Assembly: GCA_004525465.1 (NCBI GenBank)
Contig: SPCN01000087.1
Coordinates: forward strand, 1 to 8,546
DNA length: 8,546 bases
Source of the DNA: Chrysiogenales bacterium
Lineage (GTDB): Bacteria; Acidobacteriota; Aminicenantia; UBA2199
Reading direction: 5' to 3'
Shown here piece after piece: positions 1-6,770 of the stretch. The translations under genes were made by a program, and so were the position numbers. Positions within the stretch are counted from its first letter, which is position 1; each line of letters starts with the position of its first letter. Under the pieces are notes generated by a model. The model saw nothing but the letters and a program-made list of their open reading frames with translations, was not told where the DNA came from and ran no database searches.

Positions 1-722
1 CGTTGCTGGGCGGGCTGTTGTGCGCCCAGACCCTGGACGAGATCCTGGCCATGAATTACCAGGCCCACGGCGGACTGGACAAACTCAAGGCTGTCACGTC
101 CATGAAGATAACCGGCAAGATCGTCATCCCCGAACAGGGCCTGGAAATGCCCATGGTAATGTGGCAGAAATATCCCGATAAGATGCGGGTGGAAAGCCGG
201 TTCCAGGACAAGAAGATAGTCCAGGCCTATGACGGACAGAAGGCTTGGTGGATCATGCCCTTCCTGTCTGAAGAGCCCCAGGAAATGGAGCCGGGACAGG
301 CCAAGTTATTCGCGGAACAGGCCGATTTCGAGAATCCCCTGGTCGTTTTCAAGGAAAAGGGCTACCCGCTCGAACTCCTGGGCAAGGAAGAGATGGAAGG
401 GACGTCGGTGTTCAAGCTGAAACTGACCAAGCCCGACGGCAGAGAAATATTTTTTTACCTGGACGCCGCAAGCGGCCTTGAAGTGAAAAGTACCCTGAAC
501 GTGAAGATCGGCGAGACCGAGGCCCTGAATGAGATCCTCTATGGCGACTACAAACCGGTTGACGGCATGATGATGCCGTTCTATGTGGAGAACAAGTTGA
601 ACGGCAAGACCCAGATGCAAATGATCATGGCAACGCTTGAACTCAATCCGGCCATGGTCGACGCCATGTTCGTCATGCCGCAAAAGAAAGAAACAGCCAA
701 AACCGATGGGCAGAGGCAATAG
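1..722 (+). CDS. Outer-membrane lipoprotein-sorting-like secreted protein (LolA/LppX-like), 5' end missing
   Basis: The reading frame is open from the window edge and its start lies upstream. The first visible residues (LLGGLLCA, then QTLDEIL) look like the end of a signal peptide cleaved after CA, so only the first dozen or so residues are probably missing. About 239 residues remain. The mature part has the pattern of proteins annotated as outer-membrane lipoprotein-sorting proteins: an N-terminal helix ending in a GG (AHGGLDKLKA), a 'MKITGKI' strand, 'YPDKMRVE', 'AYDGQKAWW', and near the end 'GDYKPVDGMMMPF'. Such proteins are predicted to adopt a half-barrel that holds a lipid or lipoprotein acyl chain in the periplasm; that role is from family knowledge and is not shown here. 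The stop is TAG at 720-722. A true LolA is unlikely, as the match is to the broader family. The DUF3857 pair follows 100 bases downstream on the same strand. Confidence 0.72.
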   Translation, partial: LLGGLLCAQTLDEILAMNYQAHGGLDKLKAVTSMKITGKIVIPEQGLEMPMVMWQKYPDKMRVESRFQDKKIVQAYDGQKAWWIMPFLSEEPQEMEPGQAKLFAEQADFENPLVVFKEKGYPLELLGKEEMEGTSVFKLKLTKPDGREIFFYLDAASGLEVKSTLNVKIGETEALNEILYGDYKPVDGMMMPFYVENKLNGKTQMQMIMATLELNPAMVDAMFVMPQKKETAKTDGQRQ

Positions 723-729
723 CCATCGG
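703..729 (+). repeat. Inverted repeat straddling the stop codon of the first gene
   Basis: CCGATGG at 703-709 and CCATCGG at 723-729 are exact reverse complements, separated by 13 bases that include most of the TAG stop. The RNA could form a 7-base-pair, GC-rich stem. No U-run follows, so it is not a standard intrinsic terminator. It might protect the 3' end of the message or be chance. Confidence 0.35.
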
Positions 730-748
730 ACCAATGAAGGGAAAGAAA

Positions 749-754
749 TATAAT
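749..754 (+). promoter_or_regulatory. Possible -10 box upstream of the DUF3857 operon
   Basis: An exact TATAAT lies in the AT-rich 100-base gap before the first DUF3857 gene, 68 bases ahead of its ATG. No good -35 hexamer sits 16-19 bases upstream (the region reads ATCGGAC). It is therefore a weaker call than the two promoters further right, though an exact TATAAT in the gap in front of each gene group supports it. Confidence 0.4.
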
Positions 755-810
755 TTGATATCATCATGTTGGAGATCGATTTTTAAGAAAATTTTGCCGG
801 TGGCAGATCC

Positions 811-817
811 AGGAGGT
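811..817 (+). promoter_or_regulatory. Strong Shine-Dalgarno site of the first DUF3857 gene
   Basis: AGGAGGT lies five bases before the ATG at 823. It fixes this ATG as the start, in agreement with the signal peptide that begins there. Confidence 0.85.
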
Positions 818-822
818 CGCCC

Positions 823-2799
823 ATGAAAAAAAGCATTTTTCTCTTGAGCATTCTTTTGCTGGTTTTCTTGCCGGGTTCAGCCCAGGACGACCTGCAGCAC
901 CAATTGGCAGCCGCGGGCGGGGCCAAGGAGTACCCGGGTTCTCCCTACCTGATCGTGCACGACCGCACCGCGGTGCGCGTCGAGGAGTCGGGGCTCAGCC
1001 ACGTCGACAAGGAAGTGCTCTATAAGGTCCTCGACCCCGAGGGCGCTAAGACGCTGCAGTCCCTGACATTCGGCTATGATCCGTTGTCGGCCTGGGTCGA
1101 GGTGCGGGAGATGAAGGTCCTGCGTGCCGGCGGCGGGATCGAAACGGTGCCGCTGTCAGCGGTCCGCGACTACCCGGCGCCCGCCCGCGCCATCTACTGG
1201 GGCGCGCGTGAGATCATCATCCCCGTCGGCCGCCTGGAGCCCGGCGACGGCGTCCTGGTCAGGACCTATCAGAAAGGTTTCACCTACGCCCTGCTCGGTG
1301 CCAACGCACCGGCCGACGCGCAGGCGGATGAGCGCTATATCCCGCCCATGAAGGGCCATTTCTACGATATCATCCCGTTCTATTCCACCATCCCCGTCAA
1401 GGTGAAAAGCTACCGCGTGAGCCTGCCCGTGACGAAAAAACTGCAGTTCGAAATGTACAACGGCCAGGCCCGGCATTACGTCCACCTGCTGGGCGATCAG
1501 AGCGAGTATTTCTGGGAAGTGAGGGACATCCTGCCCTTCAAGAACGAGGACGACATGGTCAACATCTCCGATGTCGCCCCCAAACTGCTCATCTCCACTT
1601 CACCTGATTGGCAGGCCAAGTCGCTGTGGTTCTACAAAGTGAACGAGGACTACGGCTCTTTCGAGTTCGATGACGAGATCAAGGCCAAAGTGGACGAGAT
1701 CGTCCGCGGCGCCAAGTCGGACTGGGAAAGGATCTCGCGCCTGACCCACTGGGTGGCCGAAGAAATACGCTATTCAGGCATTTCCATGGGCCCGGGCGAA
1801 GGCTATACCCTGCACAAGGGGACCATGACCTTCAGCGACCGCTGCGGAGTATGCAAGGACAAAGCGGGCATGCTGATTACCATGCTGCGCGCCGCCGGCT
1901 TCACTTCCTATCCGGCCATGACCATGGCCGGTTCGCGCATCGACCGCATTCCGGCCGACCAGTTCAACCACAGCGTCACCCTGGTCAAGGTGGACGGCCG
2001 CTACCACCTGCTCGATCCTACCTGGGTACCGGGCGTGCGCGAGCTCTGGTCCTCGGCCGAGCAGCAGCAGGAATACCTGATGGGCGTGCCCGAGGGGGCG
2101 GACCTCCAGTCCACGCCGCTCTCGCCGCCGGAGAAGCACTATGCCCGCTACCGACTCGACTCGACAATCGGCAACGACGGCACCCTCAGGGGCCGCGTGC
2201 GCATTGAGGCCGAGGGACAGTCCGATTCCGGTCTTCGCCGCATCTTTACGCGCTTCCCTCTCCACCGCTGGCCCGAGGCGTTGCAGCGGGAGTTTTTCCG
2301 TCTGCACTCCGAGGCGCGGGTTTCCGGTGTCGTTTTTCCCGATCCCTACGACATTTCGCGGCCCATGCTTATCGAATTCAAGGTCGAGATCCCCGGATAC
2401 CTGAAGAAGGGGGAGCGGATCGCCCTGGTCAAGCCGCTGGCGGCTTCCCTGCCCTTCCAGGGTGTCCTGGGCTTCCTGAGGCTGAACACAGAAATCGAGG
2501 AAAGAAAGTACCCTTTCCGCCTGCGCAGTTCCCAGCAGGTGGAGATTCGCGAAACGATGAAATTCCCGGGAAGCTGGAAAGCGCTTTCGCCGCCGGACCT
2601 GCAAAAGGTCAGCGGCAGCGGCGCCGATTTCAGCGGCGAACTCAAGGCCGGCAACGGCAGCCTCGACATCCGGGCCAAGCTGGTCTTGAAGAAAAGGATC
2701 GGCCAGCCCGAGGATTGGGCGAGCGTGCGCAACGGCGTTCTGGAGTTCAAGAAGATCATGGAAACAACCCTGATGCTTTCCCGCGGAGGTGAAAAATGA
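823..2799 (+). CDS. Secreted DUF3857 / transglutaminase-like protein, triad intact
   Basis: This is a 658-residue exported protein. Residues 1-20 form a signal peptide (MKKS, a hydrophobic run, then GSA before QDD). Residues about 40-215 match DUF3857. Residues about 290-400 form a transglutaminase-like domain with a complete papain-type triad: Cys344 in CGVCKDKAGML, His383 in FNHS and Asp398 in LLDPTW. The remaining 250 residues are beta-rich, as in the C-terminal part (DUF3858-like) of this family. Family members are predicted cysteine peptidases or transglutaminase-type acyl transferases of the periplasm or cell surface; the substrate is unknown. A second cysteine, Cys341, makes a CxxC with the catalytic one. 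The start has an excellent ribosome-binding site. The end overlaps the next gene by ATGA, so the two are probably translated together. Domain identity is firm; the biological role is open. Confidence 0.88.
   Translation: MKKSIFLLSILLLVFLPGSAQDDLQHQLAAAGGAKEYPGSPYLIVHDRTAVRVEESGLSHVDKEVLYKVLDPEGAKTLQSLTFGYDPLSAWVEVREMKVLRAGGGIETVPLSAVRDYPAPARAIYWGAREIIIPVGRLEPGDGVLVRTYQKGFTYALLGANAPADAQADERYIPPMKGHFYDIIPFYSTIPVKVKSYRVSLPVTKKLQFEMYNGQARHYVHLLGDQSEYFWEVRDILPFKNEDDMVNISDVAPKLLISTSPDWQAKSLWFYKVNEDYGSFEFDDEIKAKVDEIVRGAKSDWERISRLTHWVAEEIRYSGISMGPGEGYTLHKGTMTFSDRCGVCKDKAGMLITMLRAAGFTSYPAMTMAGSRIDRIPADQFNHSVTLVKVDGRYHLLDPTWVPGVRELWSSAEQQQEYLMGVPEGADLQSTPLSPPEKHYARYRLDSTIGNDGTLRGRVRIEAEGQSDSGLRRIFTRFPLHRWPEALQREFFRLHSEARVSGVVFPDPYDISRPMLIEFKVEIPGYLKKGERIALVKPLAASLPFQGVLGFLRLNTEIEERKYPFRLRSSQQVEIRETMKFPGSWKALSPPDLQKVSGSGADFSGELKAGNGSLDIRAKLVLKKRIGQPEDWASVRNGVLEFKKIMETTLMLSRGGEK
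2785..2799 (+). promoter_or_regulatory. Shine-Dalgarno site and ATGA stop/start overlap
   Basis: GGAGGT at 2785-2790 lies five bases before the ATG at 2796, and the upstream TGA (2797-2799) overlaps that ATG. A strong ribosome site plus the overlap fixes the start of the second DUF3857 gene and implies translational coupling. Confidence 0.85.
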
Positions 2800-4586
2800 A
2801 GCGGCTGACACTGTTCTGCCTGGCCATCCTGGCCGCCTGTTCCCTGTTCGCGCTGCCCGCCCACGATGCGCGCTTCCTCAGCCTGGAGATTACCTATACC
2901 CTCAACGCCGATGGCTCATGGGACAAGGACTACCGGCACCAAGTGCGCCTCGACACCTATTACGCCTTTAACCGCGCCCTGGGCGAAACATTCATTGTCT
3001 ATAACCCGGATTTTCAGAAGTTGGAGGTCCTCAAGTCCAAGACCACCATGGCCGACGGCCGCCAGGTCGCCTCGCCGCAGAACGCCTTCAACGAGGTGCT
3101 GCCTTTCGCCGCCCACGGCTTCGCCGATTTTTCCCACCTGCGCGAGATGGTGGTCACCCATGTCGGCCTGGAAAGGGGAGCGGTGGTCGAGCTCGTCTAC
3201 CGCATCCACACCAAGGCCGGCTTTCTCCCGGATTTTTCCGGCCGTGAAGAGCTGGCCATGGCTTTCCCGGTCGATCTCTACAACCTGTCGATCAAGGTTC
3301 CGGCAGACCGGGAATTGCACTACCGGGTATCGGGGCTGCAGGTCGAGGCGAAAGTTTCCTCTGACCAAGCGACAAAATGCCATGCATTTGCGCTGGCCAA
3401 TCTGAAACCCGCAGCCCATGAACCATTGGCTGCCGAGCAGTCCGGGCCGGAGATCATCTTTTCCACCTGCGCCGGCTGGGAGCAGGCGCTGGCCCTGGCC
3501 GCCGACCCCGCGCCGCTGCCGGCGATCATGGCGGAGAAGGTAAGGAAGTTAAAGGCGCAGAACCCGGCCCGTGCCGACCTGCTGGCCGCCCTGCAGAAGA
3601 CCGTGGCCGTGGAGATGCAGAATTGCACCCTCGGGCCTGAAAAGGTCGGCTGGCAGCCCCGCTCGATCGAGCGCGTGGCCCAGAGCAACTATGGCACCAA
3701 ATTGGAAAAGGCCCGGCTGTTGCGGTCCATGCTGGCGGAAGCCGGCATCAAGGCCGAGGTGCTGGCCGTCGCATTTGGCAGCGCCTTCGCCGCCGATGTC
3801 CCAGCTTTTCAGCAAATAGGGGAGTTCTGGCTCAAGGTCAGCGAGGGGCCCCACGCCCTTTACTTCGACCCCTGGCAGGAGCAGCAGGAATTTTTCCCTT
3901 ACCGCCTCCAGGAGAGCGCCGCCTGGAACCTCGAGCGCGGAGCGCTGGAGAAGCTGCCGGCAACCGACTGGAATCAGAACGGTGTCGATGTCTCGGGCGC
4001 ACTGCAGCTTGAAACGGACGGCGTATCCGGAACACTCACGGTGGCGGTGCGCGGGATATTCAACCGCTACGGGGAAATGACAGTCGACAACGGCAAGTTC
4101 ATCGCCGCGCTGCTGAAAAAGTTCTTTCCGGTTGACAAGGTAGAGATCAAGAAGCTGCTGGCGCTGACCCGGCGCGAAGTGCGCGCCGAAGTGTCCTTCA
4201 GCGCTAAATGGCTGCAAGAGGCCGGCACCGGCTTCCTCAGCGTTGATGCCATCCATTTGCCCGGCCTGAGCGAGAACATGGTCCAACTGGTGAAACGCGA
4301 GCTGCCCCTGGCTTTGGAGGCTCCGTTCAAGATTTCGCTGAAACTCGACCTGCAGCCCGCCGCCGGCCTGAAGCTCGAATACGCCGCCCCGAACCTGGAG
4401 CGCAGGAACGAGCTCGGCCATAATTCCCGCGGCCTGGTTGTCGAAAAAAACGGCCTGCTGCGGTTTTCCCAGAGCTTTGCCGTCGAGAAGGCGCTGATCG
4501 GACCGGAGAAGTACCCGCTCCTGCGCGAGCTGCTCCTGCCCTATTTCACTCCCGATTTCTGGCTGGTATTCAAAAAAATCAAATAG
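2796..4586 (+). CDS. Secreted DUF3857 / transglutaminase-like protein lacking the catalytic Cys and His
   Basis: This is a 596-residue exported protein with the same plan as its upstream neighbour: signal peptide, DUF3857 (about residues 25-195), a transglutaminase-like fold (about 250-365) and a beta-rich C-terminal part. In the active-site helix the neighbour's GVCKDKAGML corresponds to GTKLEKARLL, so the Cys position is Lys302. Counting back from the conserved Asp358 (YFDPW), the His position is Glu343. Only the Asp survives, so cysteine chemistry is not expected. The following helix (RSMLAEAGIKAEVL) is well preserved, so the fold is probably kept for binding or scaffolding. The N-terminus can be read either as a signal peptidase I site (ALPA before HDA) or as a lipobox (LAAC, Cys15), which would make it a lipoprotein. 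It is a divergent relative rather than a recent duplicate, and the frame is intact, so it is not a decaying pseudogene. Confidence 0.82.
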   Translation: MKRLTLFCLAILAACSLFALPAHDARFLSLEITYTLNADGSWDKDYRHQVRLDTYYAFNRALGETFIVYNPDFQKLEVLKSKTTMADGRQVASPQNAFNEVLPFAAHGFADFSHLREMVVTHVGLERGAVVELVYRIHTKAGFLPDFSGREELAMAFPVDLYNLSIKVPADRELHYRVSGLQVEAKVSSDQATKCHAFALANLKPAAHEPLAAEQSGPEIIFSTCAGWEQALALAADPAPLPAIMAEKVRKLKAQNPARADLLAALQKTVAVEMQNCTLGPEKVGWQPRSIERVAQSNYGTKLEKARLLRSMLAEAGIKAEVLAVAFGSAFAADVPAFQQIGEFWLKVSEGPHALYFDPWQEQQEFFPYRLQESAAWNLERGALEKLPATDWNQNGVDVSGALQLETDGVSGTLTVAVRGIFNRYGEMTVDNGKFIAALLKKFFPVDKVEIKKLLALTRREVRAEVSFSAKWLQEAGTGFLSVDAIHLPGLSENMVQLVKRELPLALEAPFKISLKLDLQPAAGLKLEYAAPNLERRNELGHNSRGLVVEKNGLLRFSQSFAVEKALIGPEKYPLLRELLLPYFTPDFWLVFKKIK

Positions 4587-4618
4587 GTTTTGTCCAACGA
4601 GCATTTTGCGGGCAGGCC

Positions 4619-4637
4619 GGACAGATCACGCCTGTCT
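4619..4637 (+). terminator. Weak hairpin after the DUF3857 pair
   Basis: GGACAG (4619-4624) and CTGTCT (4632-4637) can pair, with one G-U, around a 7-base loop. Only three Ts follow, and the hairpin ends just before the proS -35 box. A competing pairing, TGTCC (4591-4595) with GGACA (4619-4623), is possible. It may end the upstream transcript inefficiently. Confidence 0.25.
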
Positions 4638-4641
4638 CTAT

Positions 4642-4670
4642 TTGCCATGAAAGAGGGTTTATTCTATAAT
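4642..4670 (+). promoter_or_regulatory. Sigma-70 promoter of proS-pcm-DUF192
   Basis: TTGCCA (4642-4647, five of six consensus bases), a 17-base spacer and an exact TATAAT (4665-4670) form a near-ideal housekeeping promoter. Transcription would start near 4677, leaving a leader of about 16 bases that contains the Shine-Dalgarno site. Confidence 0.8.
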
Positions 4671-4681
4671 GATAATCTGAA

Positions 4682-4688
4682 AAGGAGA
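4682..4688 (+). promoter_or_regulatory. Shine-Dalgarno site of proS
   Basis: AAGGAGA lies close to the ATG at 4693 (four bases between the motif's final A and the start) and supports that start codon. Confidence 0.8.
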
Positions 4689-4692
4689 TGCA

Positions 4693-6141
4693 ATGGCAGC
4701 TGATAACGATTTTGTCAAGGATATCACCAAGAAGTCCGTGGATTTCTCCGCCTGGTACGTGGATGTGATCAAGAAAGCCGAATTGGCCGATTATTCGCCG
4801 ATGAAGGGCATGATGGTCATCCGCCCCTACGGCTATGAGATATGGGAGCTGATCCGCGACCAACTGGACCGCATGTTCAAGGAGAGCGGCCACCGCAACG
4901 CCTATTTCCCGCTTTTCATACCCGAGTCCTTACTGAAGAAGGAGGCCGAGCACGTCGAGGGCTTCGCACCTGAGGTCGCCTGGGTGACCGTGGGCGGCGG
5001 TGAAGTGCTCGAGGAAAGGCTGGCGGTGCGCCCAACCTCGGAGGCCATCATCTGCTCAATGTACTCCAAGTGGGTCAAGTCCTGGCGCGACCTGCCGCTG
5101 CTTTACAACCAGTGGGCCAACGTGGTGCGCTGGGAGAAGGTGACCCGCCTCTTTTTGCGCACCACCGAGTTCCTTTGGCAGGAGGGGCACACGGTCCATG
5201 CCACTGCCGAGGAGGCAGAGGAAGAGACGCTGCGCATGCTGGCGACCTACCGGAGGCTGGCCGAGGATTACCTGGCCATCCCGGTGGTCACCGGGCTTAA
5301 AAGTGACAGTGAAAAATTCGCCGGCGCCGTGCGCACTTATGCCATCGAGATGCTGATGCCCGACGGCAAGGCCCTGCAGGCCGGCACTTCGCACAACCTG
5401 GGCCAGAATTTCGCCAAGGCCTTCAATATCCGTTACGAGAGCAAAGAGCAGAAGCTGGAATACGCCTGGCAGACCTCCTGGGGGGCGACCACGCGGCTGA
5501 TCGGAGCCCTGATCATGACCCACGGCGATGATTCGGGACTGATCCTGCCGCCGCGCGTCGCGCCCATCCAGGCCGTCATCGTCCCCATCTCGGCAGGCAA
5601 CTGGCAGGAAACGGTACTGCCGCATGCCAAGAAGATACTTAACGAGCTGAAGGCAGCGGGGCTGCGTGTCCATCTCGATGATCGCGACTCCTACACGCCG
5701 GGCTGGAAATACGCCGACTGGGAGATGCGCGGCGTGCCGGTGCGTGTCGAGATCGGCCCCAAGGACATCGAAAAGCAGCAGGTGGTGCTGGTCAGTCGCC
5801 TCGACCGCAAAAAAAGCTTTATTCCCTGGAACGGTCTGGCCGCCGAGCTCGGCAGTCTGCTGGAGCATATACAGGCCGAGCTGTACCGCAAGGCCAAGGC
5901 CTTCCACGACGAGAATACGCGGCCGGCTGCCACCTATGATGAGCTTAGTGAAGCCATGGCCGGCAGCCGCGGCTTGATCAAGAGCGGATGGTGCGGCGGC
6001 CGCGACTGCGAGGCCAAGGTCAAGGCCGGCACCGCGGCCACCATCCGCGTGATCCTGGACCAGCCGGATGCCACACTCGACAAATGCGCCGTCTGCTCGC
6101 AAAAGGCGTCCCATACGGTCCTGTTTGCCAAATCATATTGA
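4693..6141 (+). CDS. proS: Prolyl-tRNA synthetase, type 3 (archaeal/eukaryotic-like)
   Basis: This cytoplasmic class II synthetase charges tRNA(Pro) with proline using ATP. Its 482 residues are the usual length for the short bacterial type 3 form. Visible hallmarks are the ATP/proline-site motif RPTSEA (residues 113-118), motif 2 RTTEFLWQEGH (from Arg156), the motif 3 region HGDDSGLILPPRVAP (277-291) and the anticodon-binding domain (about 295-400). The C-terminal domain carries four zinc-type cysteines (434, 439, 465, 468) and a terminal Tyr482, as in archaeal and eukaryotic ProRS. The roughly 180-residue INS editing domain of E. coli-type ProRS is absent between motifs 2 and 3, so mischarged Ala-tRNA(Pro) would have to be cleared by a separate protein or tolerated. 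The gene has its own promoter and ribosome site and leads the group with pcm and the DUF192 gene. Confidence 0.96.
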   Translation: MAADNDFVKDITKKSVDFSAWYVDVIKKAELADYSPMKGMMVIRPYGYEIWELIRDQLDRMFKESGHRNAYFPLFIPESLLKKEAEHVEGFAPEVAWVTVGGGEVLEERLAVRPTSEAIICSMYSKWVKSWRDLPLLYNQWANVVRWEKVTRLFLRTTEFLWQEGHTVHATAEEAEEETLRMLATYRRLAEDYLAIPVVTGLKSDSEKFAGAVRTYAIEMLMPDGKALQAGTSHNLGQNFAKAFNIRYESKEQKLEYAWQTSWGATTRLIGALIMTHGDDSGLILPPRVAPIQAVIVPISAGNWQETVLPHAKKILNELKAAGLRVHLDDRDSYTPGWKYADWEMRGVPVRVEIGPKDIEKQQVVLVSRLDRKKSFIPWNGLAAELGSLLEHIQAELYRKAKAFHDENTRPAATYDELSEAMAGSRGLIKSGWCGGRDCEAKVKAGTAATIRVILDQPDATLDKCAVCSQKASHTVLFAKSY

Positions 6142-6143
6142 AT

Positions 6144-6770
6144 ATGGACGATCCCTACGCTGAACTGCGGCGCAACATGGTCGAGCGGCAGCTGCTGCCG
6201 CGCGGCATCCGCGATGGTGCCGTTCTCGAGGCCATGGCGAAAATTCAGCGCGAACTTTTTTTGGACGAGGGAGCCAGGCCGAACAGTTATGCCGATGGCC
6301 CATTGCCCATCGCTTGCGGGCAAACCATTTCCCAGCCGTATATCGTGGCCTATATGACCGAGTTGCTCGGTCTGGCCGGCGGGGAAAAGGTGCTGGAGAT
6401 CGGCAGTGGTTCGGGTTACCAGACGGCTGTGCTGGCCGAAATCGCCGCCAAGGTTTACTCGGTGGAGTTGATCCCGGAATTGAGCCATTCAGCCAGCGGG
6501 CTTTTGCTTGGCCGCTTGAATTACCAAAACGTATTTTTCAAGATCGGCCGCGGCCAGGACGGTTGGCCTGAGTATGCGCCTTATGACCGCATCATATTGA
6601 CCGCGGCTCCGGCCGAGTTTCCCCATGAGCTTTTCGACCAGCTTAGCGAGGATGGGATCGCCGTGGCCCCGGTCGGTGTCGACAGCCAACGCTTGGTCCG
6701 TTATGTAAAGAAAAATAACCGGATTCACGCCGATGAATTAATCGGCGTCATTTTTGTACCCCTGGTATGA
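6144..6770 (+). CDS. pcm: Protein-L-isoaspartate O-methyltransferase
   Basis: This cytoplasmic enzyme methylates, with S-adenosylmethionine, the abnormal isoaspartyl residues of ageing proteins so they can be repaired. It has 208 residues, the normal family length. Signatures are the N-terminal 'MVERQLLPRGI' helix, the substrate-site stretch GQTISQPYIVAYM (Ser63), the SAM loop VLEIGSGSGYQTA (83-95), the ribose-binding Glu in YSVEL, APYDRIILTAA, and PVG near the end. The usual GDG that closes the cofactor pocket reads GRG here (Arg136), followed by Gln and Asp. I chose the ATG at 6144, two bases after the proS stop. The frame is open further upstream inside proS, but that sequence is arginine-rich out-of-frame translation and not family-like. 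There is no Shine-Dalgarno site, so initiation probably depends on ribosomes finishing proS. The end overlaps the DUF192 start by ATGA. Confidence 0.92.
   Translation: MDDPYAELRRNMVERQLLPRGIRDGAVLEAMAKIQRELFLDEGARPNSYADGPLPIACGQTISQPYIVAYMTELLGLAGGEKVLEIGSGSGYQTAVLAEIAAKVYSVELIPELSHSASGLLLGRLNYQNVFFKIGRGQDGWPEYAPYDRIILTAAPAEFPHELFDQLSEDGIAVAPVGVDSQRLVRYVKKNNRIHADELIGVIFVPLV
6727..6755 (+). terminator. Possible intrinsic terminator or attenuator inside the end of pcm
   Basis: ACGCCGAT (6727-6734) and ATCGGCGT (6741-6748) are perfect 8-base arms around a 6-base loop. They are followed after two bases by five Ts (6751-6755). The shape is terminator-like but lies inside the pcm coding region, 12 bases before the DUF192 start. 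It could reduce transcription into the DUF192 gene, or be a by-product of the codons used. Confidence 0.3.

Noticed and set aside
703..729. Rho-independent terminator after the first gene
   Set aside because: There is a good stem but no T-run after it, so it is listed only as an inverted repeat.
1774..2811. 345-codon open frame on the - strand across the first DUF3857 gene
   Set aside because: It is antisense to a gene with clear domains, signal peptide and ribosome site. Its translation shows no recognisable family, and long antisense frames are expected from GC-rich third positions.
2796..2840. Firm call of the second DUF3857 protein as a lipoprotein (LAAC, Cys15)
   Set aside because: The lipobox fits, but the signal would be very short and a normal signal peptidase I site (ALPA) follows, so it is left as an alternative.
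2796..4586. Second DUF3857 gene as a pseudogene
   Set aside because: The frame is intact over 596 codons with a strong ribosome site and preserved fold-defining segments; loss of Cys and His alone fits a pseudoenzyme better.
3549..4604. 351-codon open frame on the - strand across the second DUF3857 gene
   Set aside because: It is antisense to a real gene, has no recognisable domain, and its Gln/Leu/Gly-rich composition is typical of shadow frames.
5056..6114. 352-codon open frame on the - strand across proS
   Set aside because: It is the mirror of a strongly conserved synthetase gene and its own translation is not family-like.
5988..6143. Upstream extension of pcm to an ATG inside proS
   Set aside because: It would add 52 Arg/Gly-rich residues read out of frame from the ProS zinc domain. 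Pcm proteins normally start near the ATG at 6144, which also gives the usual length.
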